A DNA stretch of 64,000 nucleotides from Cupriavidus sp. U2 (GTDB lineage Bacteria > Pseudomonadota > Gammaproteobacteria > Burkholderiales > Burkholderiaceae): the NCBI RefSeq assembly GCF_009663685.2, contig NZ_RCOG02000027.1:362347-426346 (forward strand). The letters run 5' to 3'. The translations under genes were made by a program, and so were the position numbers. Below, piece by piece: positions 1-7,545 of the stretch. The notes under the pieces were generated by a model. That model searched no databases. It had not been told where the DNA came from and saw only the letters and a list, made by a program, of their open reading frames with translations. Numbering within the stretch: position 1 is the stretch's first letter; each line of letters opens with the position of its first letter.

Positions 1-855
1 CGATTCGCCGTCGTTCGGGATGGGAAGAGCGCCGGGCAGCAGGGCTTCTGCTGGTCGTACCGTTCCGAGGACCCCGATCTGACGGACGTGGTCAATGACG
101 ATGTCGTGCTCATGAGCCTGCAATATTCCACGCAGTGGGACAGCCTGGCACACGTGGGCAGTCATTTCGATGCCGACGGTGACGGCAGCGACGAAGCTGT
201 CTTCTACAACGGCTTCCGGGCCGGCGAGGACATCAGAGCCGGTGTCGAGACGCAAGCCCCCGAGGCATGGGCAAGATACGAGAACCCGGAAGCCGGCGCG
301 TTGAGTATTGCCGTGCTTGCCGAGCACGGCGCGCAAGGTCGTGGCGTCATGATCGACATCGAGCGCCACATTGGCCGCAAACGACAAGCCGTCGGCTACG
401 ACCACCTCATGCGCATTCTGGAAGCCGATAACGTAACGGTCGAGCCGGGCGATATGGTCTGTCTCCATACCGGGTTCGCCGACACTTTGCTGTCGATGAA
501 CAAGTCGCCAGACCTCAAGGTACTTCACGAATCCGGCACCGGATTGGACGGCTACGACGCGAAGGTGCTCAATTGGATCACCGACTCGCGCCTGGCGTGC
601 CTGCTGGCAGACAATCCCGCCGTGGAACTGGTTGTGCCGAAACCGCTGACGCCTTCGCCCATTCGCGGGCCACGACTGCCGCTGCATGAACATTGCCTGT
701 TCAAGAATGGCATCCACCTGGGCGAGCTTTGGCATTTGACACCGTTGGCATACTGGCTGCGCGAGAACAAACGTAGCCGCTTCCTGCTGACCGCGCCGCC
801 TCTGCGCCTTCCCGGTGCCGTCGGATCGCCCGCGACGCCGATCGCAACCGTCTAA
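1..855 (+). CDS. Cyclase family protein (5'-truncated by window edge)
   Basis: The reading frame is open from base 1, so the N-terminus lies outside the window and 284 residues are visible. A Trp-Asp-Ser-Leu-Ala-His-Val-Gly-Ser-His stretch near the visible N-terminus matches the metal-binding signature of the cyclase/kynurenine formamidase family (PF04199), which hydrolyses small amide or lactone substrates. A GRGVMIDI stretch and a PGDMVCLHTG stretch further on are also typical of that family. The internal GTG at 88 is not needed as a start. A Bug-type solute receptor follows 34 bases downstream, a pairing often seen in catabolic clusters of Burkholderiales. The substrate cannot be told from the sequence. 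Confidence 0.8.
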   Translation, partial: RFAVVRDGKSAGQQGFCWSYRSEDPDLTDVVNDDVVLMSLQYSTQWDSLAHVGSHFDADGDGSDEAVFYNGFRAGEDIRAGVETQAPEAWARYENPEAGALSIAVLAEHGAQGRGVMIDIERHIGRKRQAVGYDHLMRILEADNVTVEPGDMVCLHTGFADTLLSMNKSPDLKVLHESGTGLDGYDAKVLNWITDSRLACLLADNPAVELVVPKPLTPSPIRGPRLPLHEHCLFKNGIHLGELWHLTPLAYWLRENKRSRFLLTAPPLRLPGAVGSPATPIATV

Positions 856-889
856 ACCATAACGACAGCTACACCTTCTGGAGACAAGA

Positions 890-1855
890 ATGTTCAAGCC
901 CGTTACCGGATCCATTGCCAGCCTCGCACTGCTGTGCGCGGCCACCTGTGCCAGCGCCGCCTATCCCGATCATCCAATTCGCCTCGTCGTTCCCTATCCG
1001 GCAGGCGGCGCGGCCGATACGGTCGCCCGCATTGTCGCCGCACCTCTGGGCACCAAGCTGGGCCAGACCATCGTTGTCGACAACCGCCCCGGCGCAAGCG
1101 GTGTGATCGGTGCGGGCGCTGTCGCCAAGGCCGCGCCGGACGGTTACACCCTGCTGCTCGACGCCACCGCTTTTTCGGTCAACCCCAGCCTGCAACCGAA
1201 GCTTCCCTACGATACCGCGAAGGACTTTGCTCCCATCTCACTCGTGGTACGCGTGCCTAACCTCCTGGTGGTGCCACCGAACTCTCCGTTCAATTCGCCC
1301 AAGGATATCGTGGCGCGCGCGAAGGCGACGCCTGGAAAACTCACCTATGCGTCGGCGGGTTCGGGCACCGCACAGCACCTGGCGGCAGAACTGTTCCGTC
1401 AACAGTCCGGGCTGAATATGCTGCACGTACCCTACAAGGGCGGTGCACCAGCGTTGAGCGACCTGATGGGCGGCCAGGTCGACATGATGTTCAGCAACAT
1501 GGCAGCGTCTTACCCACTGGTCTCCGGCAAGAAGTTGAAGGTACTGGCGACCACAGGCGCGAAGCGGTCTCCCGCACTGCCAGATGTCCCTACCATCGCC
1601 GAATCGGGGCTGCCGGGCTACCAGGTGTATGAGTGGAACGGCTTGTTCGCGCCCGCTGGCACCTCCGCGGAGATCATCGACAAGATCAACAAGGCAACCA
1701 TCGAGGTCTTGACACAGCCCGCCGTCAAGGAACGTCTCGCGGCGATCGGCGCGGAAGCTTCTGGCGATAAGCCCCAGGAATTCCGGAAGTTCCTGGATGC
1801 CGAGCGCGAGAAATGGGCGACAGTCATTAAGCAGGGCAATATTCGCCCGGAATGA
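890..1855 (+). CDS. Bug family tripartite tricarboxylate transporter substrate-binding protein
   Basis: This 321-residue protein has a Sec signal peptide of about 23 residues ending in Ala-Ser-Ala. The Bug/TctC signature follows: YPDHPIRLVVPYPAGGAADT, then VVDNRPGASG, the MLHVPYKGGAPA loop and the VPTIAESGLPGY stretch. Bug proteins are periplasmic receptors for carboxylates and similar small anions, usually feeding TctA/TctB membrane subunits. No TctAB genes lie nearby, as is usual for the many orphan Bug genes of Bordetella and Cupriavidus. A GGAGAC ribosome-binding site sits just before the ATG. It probably forms a unit with the cyclase upstream; the ligand is unknown. Confidence 0.93.
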   Translation: MFKPVTGSIASLALLCAATCASAAYPDHPIRLVVPYPAGGAADTVARIVAAPLGTKLGQTIVVDNRPGASGVIGAGAVAKAAPDGYTLLLDATAFSVNPSLQPKLPYDTAKDFAPISLVVRVPNLLVVPPNSPFNSPKDIVARAKATPGKLTYASAGSGTAQHLAAELFRQQSGLNMLHVPYKGGAPALSDLMGGQVDMMFSNMAASYPLVSGKKLKVLATTGAKRSPALPDVPTIAESGLPGYQVYEWNGLFAPAGTSAEIIDKINKATIEVLTQPAVKERLAAIGAEASGDKPQEFRKFLDAEREKWATVIKQGNIRPE

Positions 1856-1908
1856 CGTCGGGTCTGGAGCGCGTACTGCGCGAAATGCCGATGGCCGCCA
1901 CCTCGGTC

Positions 1909-1934
1909 GCCACGGCCATTGGCATGGCCGTGGC
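1909..1934. terminator. Perfect 11-bp hairpin between convergent genes
   Basis: GCCACGGCCAT, a TGGC loop and ATGGCCGTGGC form a perfect stem between the end of the Bug gene (1855) and the end of the convergent remnant gene (1969). There is no U-run, so intrinsic termination is not certain. Its position suits a bidirectional transcription barrier or a 3'-end stabiliser. Confidence 0.4.
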
Positions 1935-1968
1935 AAACGTCCGTGAAGGGTCGCGATAGCCCGCTGCC

Positions 1969-2334
1969 TTACACCATTGGCAGTTGCCGAACTGGCTTGC
2001 CAGTGAGCTGGGCGACGGCATGTGCCACGGCGGGCGCGATCGGCGGCACGGCCACTTCACCGACGCCGCTGGGTTCGGCCGTGCTCGGCACAATGTGGGT
2101 CTCGATCAAGGGTGTCTCCGCCATCTTGATCATCGGATAGTCGGTGAAGTTGGTCTGCAGGATCTGTCCGTCCTTGATCTGAATGTGGCTGTACAGTGCG
2201 GCCGTCAGCCCGAAGATAATCCCGCTTTCCATCTGCTGGGCAACGACACCCGGATTGACCACCGTGCCGCATAACAGGGGGGTGGCCGGGTCGCATTCGA
2301 CGCTGACCGGCCTGTGGTTGACGTCCAGATTCAT
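1969..2334 (-). pseudogene. Deletion remnant of an iorAB-type molybdenum hydroxylase operon (IorA start fused to IorB end)
   Basis: The 121-residue frame is a chimera. Residues 1-21 (MNLDVNHRPVSV... to Pro-Leu-Leu) match the beginning of a [2Fe-2S] small subunit of isoquinoline 1-oxidoreductase or aldehyde dehydrogenase type. From residue 22 (CGTVVNPGVVAQQ...) it matches the last 100 or so residues of the large molybdopterin subunit, including GEVAVPPIAPA near the end. The [2Fe-2S] cysteines and almost all of the molybdenum domain are missing. An in-frame deletion between the start of the first gene and the end of the second, with a junction near 2271, explains this. A good ribosome-binding site (AAGGAAG) precedes the ATG, so it may still be translated. 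No enzyme activity is expected. Confidence 0.75.
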
Positions 2335-2429
2335 GTATTGCTTCCTTGCCCTGGTCCAGGGGTCTGATGACATTCCGCCATTCAGCCGGCGGTCGCGTGG
2401 ACGTGTGATGACCGGTTATCGCCTGTCCA

Positions 2430-2912
2430 CTACGTGGGTTCTTCCCGCCGGCGCCGGCTTGCCTTTCGAAACATGGCGACGTCGTCGGGTGCCAGGCTCG
2501 AGCCTTCCATTTCCCCGGATCGGATGTGCGACAGCACCGGCTTCGCGTTGGTAGCGCAGTCGATTCCCGCTGGCTTGCCCTCGATATCAGCCAGCAGGGC
2601 ATGAATGTGCGCCTTGCTCTGAGCGAGCCGCGCCTCCATTGCCTCGATGTCACGCACCTTGTTGCGCAGCGTTTCGACCAGCGACCCATGCTGCCATTCC
2701 GCCAGATCGGGAGGCAGCAGCGCGCGAATCTCGTCGAGCGTGAAGCCTGCCTGCTGCGCGCTGGCGATCAGGTTGAGCAGCAGCACGGCTTGGGATGGAT
2801 AGCTTCGGTAGCCGTTCGCCTGACGCTCGACCTTCAGGAGACCGATGCCCTCGTAGAAGCGGATTCGCGATGGGGCGAGGCCGGTCCGCTTTGCCAGTTC
2901 TCCGATCTTCAT
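2430..2912 (-). CDS. MerR family transcriptional regulator
   Basis: This is a 160-residue MerR regulator. The N-terminal winged helix begins MKIGELAKRTGLAPSRIRFY, followed by EGIGLL and a second helix-turn-helix element (NGYRSY). A long dimerisation helix (about 75-120) and a short C-terminal tail follow. The start was set at the MKIGEL methionine, because the 23 codons upstream encode no family sequence. Only one cysteine is visible (in IDCATN), so a SoxR-type iron-sulfur cluster or a CueR/ZntR-type metal site is unlikely. The gene lies upstream of the deleted oxidoreductase operon on the same strand and probably regulated it. Its own promoter has the 19-bp spacer typical of MerR control. 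Confidence 0.88.
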   Translation of the reverse strand: MKIGELAKRTGLAPSRIRFYEGIGLLKVERQANGYRSYPSQAVLLLNLIASAQQAGFTLDEIRALLPPDLAEWQHGSLVETLRNKVRDIEAMEARLAQSKAHIHALLADIEGKPAGIDCATNAKPVLSHIRSGEMEGSSLAPDDVAMFRKASRRRREEPT

Positions 2913-3013
2913 GTCTTTCACACCCCTCGCGCAGAGTTGGTGGGGCCAAACCGGCTCCCAATGTCGCTGACCATTCCCCATGGCTGAATACGTTGAAACT
3001 GCCTTCAGTCCGA

Positions 3014-3044
3014 ACTCTAAGGTTCAACGGAACTTGAAGGTCAA
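3014..3044 (-). promoter_or_regulatory. MerR-type promoter with 19-bp spacer and internal dyad
   Basis: On the minus strand a -35 element TTGACC (3039-3044) and a -10 element TAGAGT (3014-3019) are separated by exactly 19 bases, which is the overlong spacing of MerR-activated promoters. The spacer holds the inverted repeat TTCAAGTTCCGTTGAA (3023-3038). It points towards the merR gene 100 bases away and the remnant oxidoreductase gene behind it, so it is a likely autoregulatory and operon promoter. Confidence 0.65.
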
Positions 3045-3229
3045 GCATCCGTCAGGCACCCGCACCGAGAACACGCTCCTAATAGCGGCTATTCGTTCAC
3101 ATATTAACCTGGAGGCACGAGAACTCCAGCCTCCCGTGGCAGTCCGCTGTCAGCCAAAAATGATGTTGACATTAAAGCTGACTTCAAACTTAGAGTCGAC
3201 GCACGATCCAATTACCACTACCCAACCAC
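3045..3229. other. Intergenic region with possible promoter for the decarboxylase-like gene
   Basis: A TTGACA hexamer at 3166-3171 points towards the gene starting at 3230. The matching -10 (TTAGAG at about 18 bases) is weak, so the promoter is only possible. No small gene or RNA structure was recognised here. Confidence 0.25.
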
Positions 3230-4216
3230 ATGAAGATCCGAAAACTGGCGGCGGCTACCGGTGTACTTCTGAGCGCCAATTTGAGCCCTGTCTGGGCCGA
3301 TGGCGCATCGGATATCCGGCACACAGAGAGCACAACCATCGATATCGGCGGCCATGAGGTCCCTGTCGTAAAAGGCGGGCTGTATGACCGCTATCGCTCC
3401 AATCCTCCTCTTTCCGTCATTGAGGCGGAAGCCCCGGACGTTGACCTGAGCTGGTTCAAGGAACTCAAGAAGGAGAAGGTGGATATTGGCTTCGAATCCT
3501 ATTCGCCAAATTTCTACTACAAGAACAGTAGGGTGACGATCATCTTCACCGCCGACTTGTACAGGTTGCGGGAATTGATGCCGGCGGACGTGCTCGAGAA
3601 GGTGCAACCGCTTCAGATCTGGCCCGGCCGCGACCTTGTCGCGCTCACCGCCTACGCCTACCACTTTTGCGATAACGACGCTTACAACGAGATGGGTCTC
3701 TCGGTCCTCACGAATGGGCCGGCCACTTCCAACCTGGGACCACTCACGTTGATAAGTCAGGCGATGTCCGGCGACTTCTGGGGCTACGTACTGAAGCTTC
3801 CTGTCAACACGGAGCTGGCGAGGGTACGCGGTGTTGTCGGCTATAACCTGCCCAAATGGCTGACAGGCATTAACTACCGCGAGACCGAGAAGTCAGTCAT
3901 CGTCAAGATCCTCGACAACGAAACGGGCAAAGTCGATGTCACCATCGACGCGGAAAAGCTGGGCGATCTCTCGAGCAAGATCTCGATGGTGACCCATCGC
4001 TTTACAAACGTGGATCAGCAAGGGAAATTGACCACCGGTATTGCAACTTCCCGGCAGCTCAGCTATGCCTCCACCACAAATGCGGACACGGTGAGCCTCG
4101 GCTTGACTGAAGGAAGCCTGTCGACATTCATCAAGTCCTTGAAGCTCGGCAAGATGCTCAAGTACGAGTACGTCCCGGAATTCCAAAGCGCCCTGTACTC
4201 GCCCAAGCCGCTTTGA
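3230..4216 (+). CDS. Acetoacetate decarboxylase-like protein with signal peptide
   Basis: The 328-residue protein starts with a likely Sec signal peptide (MKIRKLAAATGVLLSANL..., cleavage after about residue 23). The body resembles the acetoacetate decarboxylase superfamily (PF06314): a LRELMPADVLEKVQPL segment (about 113-129), an AYAYHFCDNDAYNEMGLSVL segment (about 141-160) and GYNLPKW around residues 204-210. Lys209 in that last motif is a good candidate for the Schiff-base lysine of the family. A periplasmic member is unusual, since classical decarboxylases are cytosolic. Related fold members act on pyruvate aldols or acetoacetyl compounds, so the substrate is open. Codon use is somewhat less GC-rich than in its neighbours. 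Confidence 0.6.
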   Translation: MKIRKLAAATGVLLSANLSPVWADGASDIRHTESTTIDIGGHEVPVVKGGLYDRYRSNPPLSVIEAEAPDVDLSWFKELKKEKVDIGFESYSPNFYYKNSRVTIIFTADLYRLRELMPADVLEKVQPLQIWPGRDLVALTAYAYHFCDNDAYNEMGLSVLTNGPATSNLGPLTLISQAMSGDFWGYVLKLPVNTELARVRGVVGYNLPKWLTGINYRETEKSVIVKILDNETGKVDVTIDAEKLGDLSSKISMVTHRFTNVDQQGKLTTGIATSRQLSYASTTNADTVSLGLTEGSLSTFIKSLKLGKMLKYEYVPEFQSALYSPKPL

Positions 4217-4394
4217 TGGAAGTTCTAGTGTCGAGTTGACACCGGTGGCATCTTACGGGCAGTCCTTTGGGCCACCGCTTTATCGCATCCTCGTCCGCGG
4301 CGGACAGTGATCTCCAATGACCACTTCAGGTTCATCCGCGGCACTGCGACACCCCGCCACACCCCTCCACCCCATCCGCCCCGCGCACGTTTCT

Positions 4395-4436
4395 AAGTTT
4401 TGTTCTAAACTTTCACAAATTTTTGAAAATTCAAAA
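4395..4436. promoter_or_regulatory. AT-rich operator/promoter region of the cytochrome bd operon
   Basis: An AT-rich island with two inverted repeats lies just before the GbsR-type regulator gene: AAGTTT-TGTTCT-AAACTT (4395-4412) and TTTTGAA-AA-TTCAAAA (4421-4436). A position immediately upstream of the first gene suggests autoregulation by the MarR/GbsR protein or oxygen-responsive control. No clean -35/-10 pair could be fixed. Confidence 0.45.
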
Positions 4437-4442
4437 CAGACA

Positions 4443-5093
4443 ATGCAGCTCTCGCCCCTGGTCCAGCGATTTGTCCTCCACTTCGGTGAGATGGGCAGCC
4501 GCTGGGGGATCAACCGTACGGTTGGTCAGATCTATGCCCTCCTCTTTACCGCCGCGCGGCCGCTGAATGCGGACGAGATCGCGGAATCACTTGGATTTTC
4601 GCGCTCCAATGTCAGCATCGGGCTCAAGGAACTGGAATCCTGGAACCTGGTGAGGCTGTCGCACCAGCCCGGCGACCGCCGCGAGTATTTCTCCGCGCCC
4701 GACGATGTCTGGGCGATCTTCCGCACGCTGGCCGAGGAACGTCGCCGGCGCGAGATCGATCCCACGTTGTCGATGCTGCGCGAAGTCCAGCTGGAAACGC
4801 CGCTGTCCGACGAAGACCGGCACGCCCAGGCCCGCATGAAGGAGATGTACGGGCTGATCCTGCTGGTCACGACATGGTTCGGCGACATGCAGAAGCTCGA
4901 TGTCGCCACCCTCGAAAAGCTGATGCGCCTGGGCTCGCGCGTCACGAAGCTGCTGGACGTCAAGGACCGGCTGACCTCTGCCATCGGCATGGGCGGCGCC
5001 GCGAAAGACAAGACTGCCAAGGCCGACAAGGCCCCGGCGAAGTCCGCCAGCAGCAAGCCCCCCGCAAAGTCTGCCCGCCCCCGCAAGGAGTAA
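4443..5093 (+). CDS. GbsR/MarR family transcriptional regulator of the cyd operon
   Basis: The protein has 216 residues from the ATG at 4443 (MQLSPLVQRFVLHFGEMGSR). The longer frame upstream runs through the AT-rich operator and was not used. Residues about 20-95 form a winged helix of the GbsR type: TVGQIYALLF, then NADEIAESLGFSRSNVSIGL as the recognition element, then GDRREYF in the wing. A lysine/alanine-rich tail of about 30 residues (KDKTAKADKAPAK...) ends the protein. The cydA start codon lies 3 bases after its stop, so the regulator is co-transcribed with cydAB. I infer that it controls the operon in response to redox or respiratory state; the signal is unknown. Confidence 0.85.
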   Translation: MQLSPLVQRFVLHFGEMGSRWGINRTVGQIYALLFTAARPLNADEIAESLGFSRSNVSIGLKELESWNLVRLSHQPGDRREYFSAPDDVWAIFRTLAEERRRREIDPTLSMLREVQLETPLSDEDRHAQARMKEMYGLILLVTTWFGDMQKLDVATLEKLMRLGSRVTKLLDVKDRLTSAIGMGGAAKDKTAKADKAPAKSASSKPPAKSARPRKE

Positions 5094-5096
5094 CCC

Positions 5097-6470
5097 GTGT
5101 TTGCAAGTGTCGATCCGGTCATACTGGCGCGCATCCAGTTCGCCGCGAATATCACGTTCCACATCCTGTTTCCCACCATCAGCATCTCGCTGGGGTGGGT
5201 GCTGCTGTTCTTCAAGCTGCGCTACAACAAGACCGGCGATGAAAGCTGGATGGACGCCTACCGCGTCTGGGTCAAGATCTTCGCGCTGACCTTCGCGCTG
5301 GGCGTGGTCAGCGGCATCACCATGAGCTTCCAGTTCGGCACCAACTGGCCCGGCTACATGGAAACCGTGGGCAACATCGCCGGCCCGTTGCTGGCCTACG
5401 AAGTGCTGACCGCGTTCTTCCTCGAAGCCACCTTCCTCGGCATCATGCTGTTCGGCATGCGGCGCGTGGGCAATCGCATGCACACCATCGCCACGCTGCT
5501 GGTGGCCGGCGGCACCACGCTGTCGGCGTTCTGGATCCTGGCGCTGAACTCGTGGATGCAAACCCCGGCCGGCTTCGAGATGATCGACGGCCGCGCGCAT
5601 GTCACCAGCTGGCTCCAGGTCATCTTCAACCCGTCGTTCCCCTACCGGCTCGTGCACATGCTGCTGGCGTCGGGCCTGACCGTGGCCTTCCTGCTGGCCG
5701 GCATCTCGGCCTATCGCTGGCTGCGCCACGACCGCAGCCGCGAAGTCATGCATTCGCTGTGCACCGGCGTGACGCTGGCGGCGTTGCTGATTCCGCTGCA
5801 GATCGTGGTCGGCGACCTGCACGGCCTGAACACGCTGCATCACCAGCCGGCCAAGATCGCGGCGATGGAAGGAATCTGGAAGACCGAAAAGGGCGCGCCG
5901 GCCGTGCTGTTCGGCCTGCCCAATGCGACCACGCAGTCGAATGACTTCGAGATCGCGATTCCAAAACTCGCGTCGATCTACCTGACCCACAAGGCCGACG
6001 GCGAGATCAAGGGCATCGACGCCTTTGCCGATCGGCATCCGCCCGTGGCACCGCTGTTCTTCGCCTTCCGCATCATGGTAGGGGTTGGCCTGCTGATGCT
6101 GGCCGTGTCGTGGCTGGGCACCTGGCAGATCCGCCGGCAGGGCGCGCCGTCACCGTGGCTGGCACGCGTGCTGGTGGCGATGACGTTTTCTGGCTGGATC
6201 GCGCTGGTGGCGGGCTGGTATGTGACCGAGATCGGCCGGCAGCCTTATCTGGTCTATGGCGTGCTGACCACCGCCCAGGCCGCCTCGAAGGTGCCCGCCG
6301 CCATGATCGGCAGCACCCTCGCCATGTACCTGTCGCTGTATCTGGCGCTGATCGTGGCCTACATATCGGTGGTTTTCCACCTGGCCCGCAAGGCGGGCAA
6401 GTCCGCCGCGTCCAGCCCCACCGAGGGCACGCCGCAACCCGTCATCGACCAACCCAGGAGCGCGCAATGA
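5097..6470 (+). CDS. cydA: Cytochrome bd-type ubiquinol oxidase subunit I
   Basis: This 457-residue integral membrane protein has about nine hydrophobic segments and starts at a GTG. It carries CydA/CioA landmarks: RIQFAANITFHILFP near the N-terminus (haem ligand His), GISMSFQFGTNWPGY-like sequence around residue 75-90, a FLEATFLGIMLFG segment and GWYVTEIGRQPYLVYG near the C-terminus. The quinol-binding Q-loop is short, as in the cyanide-insensitive (CioA) subgroup. With CydB it reduces oxygen to water using quinol, at high oxygen affinity. It overlaps cydB by the ATGA motif, which implies translational coupling. No CydX-like small subunit was found after cydB. Confidence 0.96.
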   Translation: MFASVDPVILARIQFAANITFHILFPTISISLGWVLLFFKLRYNKTGDESWMDAYRVWVKIFALTFALGVVSGITMSFQFGTNWPGYMETVGNIAGPLLAYEVLTAFFLEATFLGIMLFGMRRVGNRMHTIATLLVAGGTTLSAFWILALNSWMQTPAGFEMIDGRAHVTSWLQVIFNPSFPYRLVHMLLASGLTVAFLLAGISAYRWLRHDRSREVMHSLCTGVTLAALLIPLQIVVGDLHGLNTLHHQPAKIAAMEGIWKTEKGAPAVLFGLPNATTQSNDFEIAIPKLASIYLTHKADGEIKGIDAFADRHPPVAPLFFAFRIMVGVGLLMLAVSWLGTWQIRRQGAPSPWLARVLVAMTFSGWIALVAGWYVTEIGRQPYLVYGVLTTAQAASKVPAAMIGSTLAMYLSLYLALIVAYISVVFHLARKAGKSAASSPTEGTPQPVIDQPRSAQ

Positions 6471-7504
6471 ACCCGGCCACGATTCACGACCTGACCCAGC
6501 CGGCCGGCTGGCTGCCGCTGGTGTTCCTGGCGCTGATGGGCCTGTCGATGCTGATCTACGTGATCCTCGACGGCTACGACCTGGGCGTGGGCGTGCTGCT
6601 GCGCCGCGCCGACGATGCCGACAAGGACACCATGATCGCGTCGATCGGCCCGTTCTGGGATGCCAACGAAACCTGGCTGGTGCTCGGCGTGGGGCTGCTG
6701 TTGACGGCGTTCCCGCTGGCCCACGGCGTCATCCTGACCAACCTGTACCTGCCCGTGGCGTTGATGCTGGCCGGACTGATCATCCGCGGCGTGGCGTTCG
6801 ACTTCCGCGTCAAGGCGCGCGATCCGCACAAGCCGTGGTGGAACTTCGCGTTCTATGCTGGCTCGCTGCTGGCCAGCTTCTCGCAGGGGCTGATGCTGGG
6901 CCTCTATATCACCGGCTTCCGCTACGACCTGCCCAACCTGCTGTTCGCCGTGGCCGTGGGGCTTTGCCTGGTGGCCGGCTACTGCCTGCTGGGCGCCACG
7001 TGGCTGATCATGAAGACCACGGGCAGCCTGCAGTTGCGTGCCATCTACTGGGCGCGGCGCAGCCTGTGGCTGACGGCGGCCGGCGTGGCGGCGATCTCGG
7101 TGGTCACGCCGATGGTCAGCACGCGCATCTTCGACAAGTGGTTTGCGCTGCCGAACATCATCATGCTGGCGCCGATCCCGTTGCTGACGATGGGCCTGTT
7201 CGTGGTAATCGAGCGGTTCCTGCGCCGCATGCGCAACCTGCAGGCCAACGGCAGCGACCGCTGGTGCTGGCTGCCGTTCGCCGGGACGGCGGTGATCTTC
7301 CTGCTGGCATTCAACGGCCTGGCCTACAGCCTCTTTCCGTACCTCGTGGTCGATCGCATCGACATCTGGCAGGCGGCCAGCGCGCCGGAATCGCTGATGG
7401 TCATCCTGCTAGGCGCCGCGGTGGTGCTGCCGACGATCATGGGCTATACGGTCTACGCGTACCGCGTGTTCTGGGGCAAGGCCACCGACCTTCGCTACGA
7501 CTGA
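6467..7504 (+). CDS. cydB: Cytochrome bd-type ubiquinol oxidase subunit II
   Basis: The 345-residue protein has about eight or nine membrane segments. The start ATG at 6467 overlaps the cydA stop by four bases. Family motifs include YVILDGYDLGVGVLL (about 25-40), GPFWDANETWLVLG (about 61-74) and RGVAFDFRVK (about 105-114). It is the second core subunit of the oxidase and is needed for haem assembly and structural stability. The window does not show the cydDC ABC exporter used for assembly in some bacteria. Confidence 0.96.
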   Translation: MNPATIHDLTQPAGWLPLVFLALMGLSMLIYVILDGYDLGVGVLLRRADDADKDTMIASIGPFWDANETWLVLGVGLLLTAFPLAHGVILTNLYLPVALMLAGLIIRGVAFDFRVKARDPHKPWWNFAFYAGSLLASFSQGLMLGLYITGFRYDLPNLLFAVAVGLCLVAGYCLLGATWLIMKTTGSLQLRAIYWARRSLWLTAAGVAAISVVTPMVSTRIFDKWFALPNIIMLAPIPLLTMGLFVVIERFLRRMRNLQANGSDRWCWLPFAGTAVIFLLAFNGLAYSLFPYLVVDRIDIWQAASAPESLMVILLGAAVVLPTIMGYTVYAYRVFWGKATDLRYD

Positions 7505-7545
7505 GGCCACCGCGCCGCCATCGGCCGTGGCGGCACGGCGGGTGT

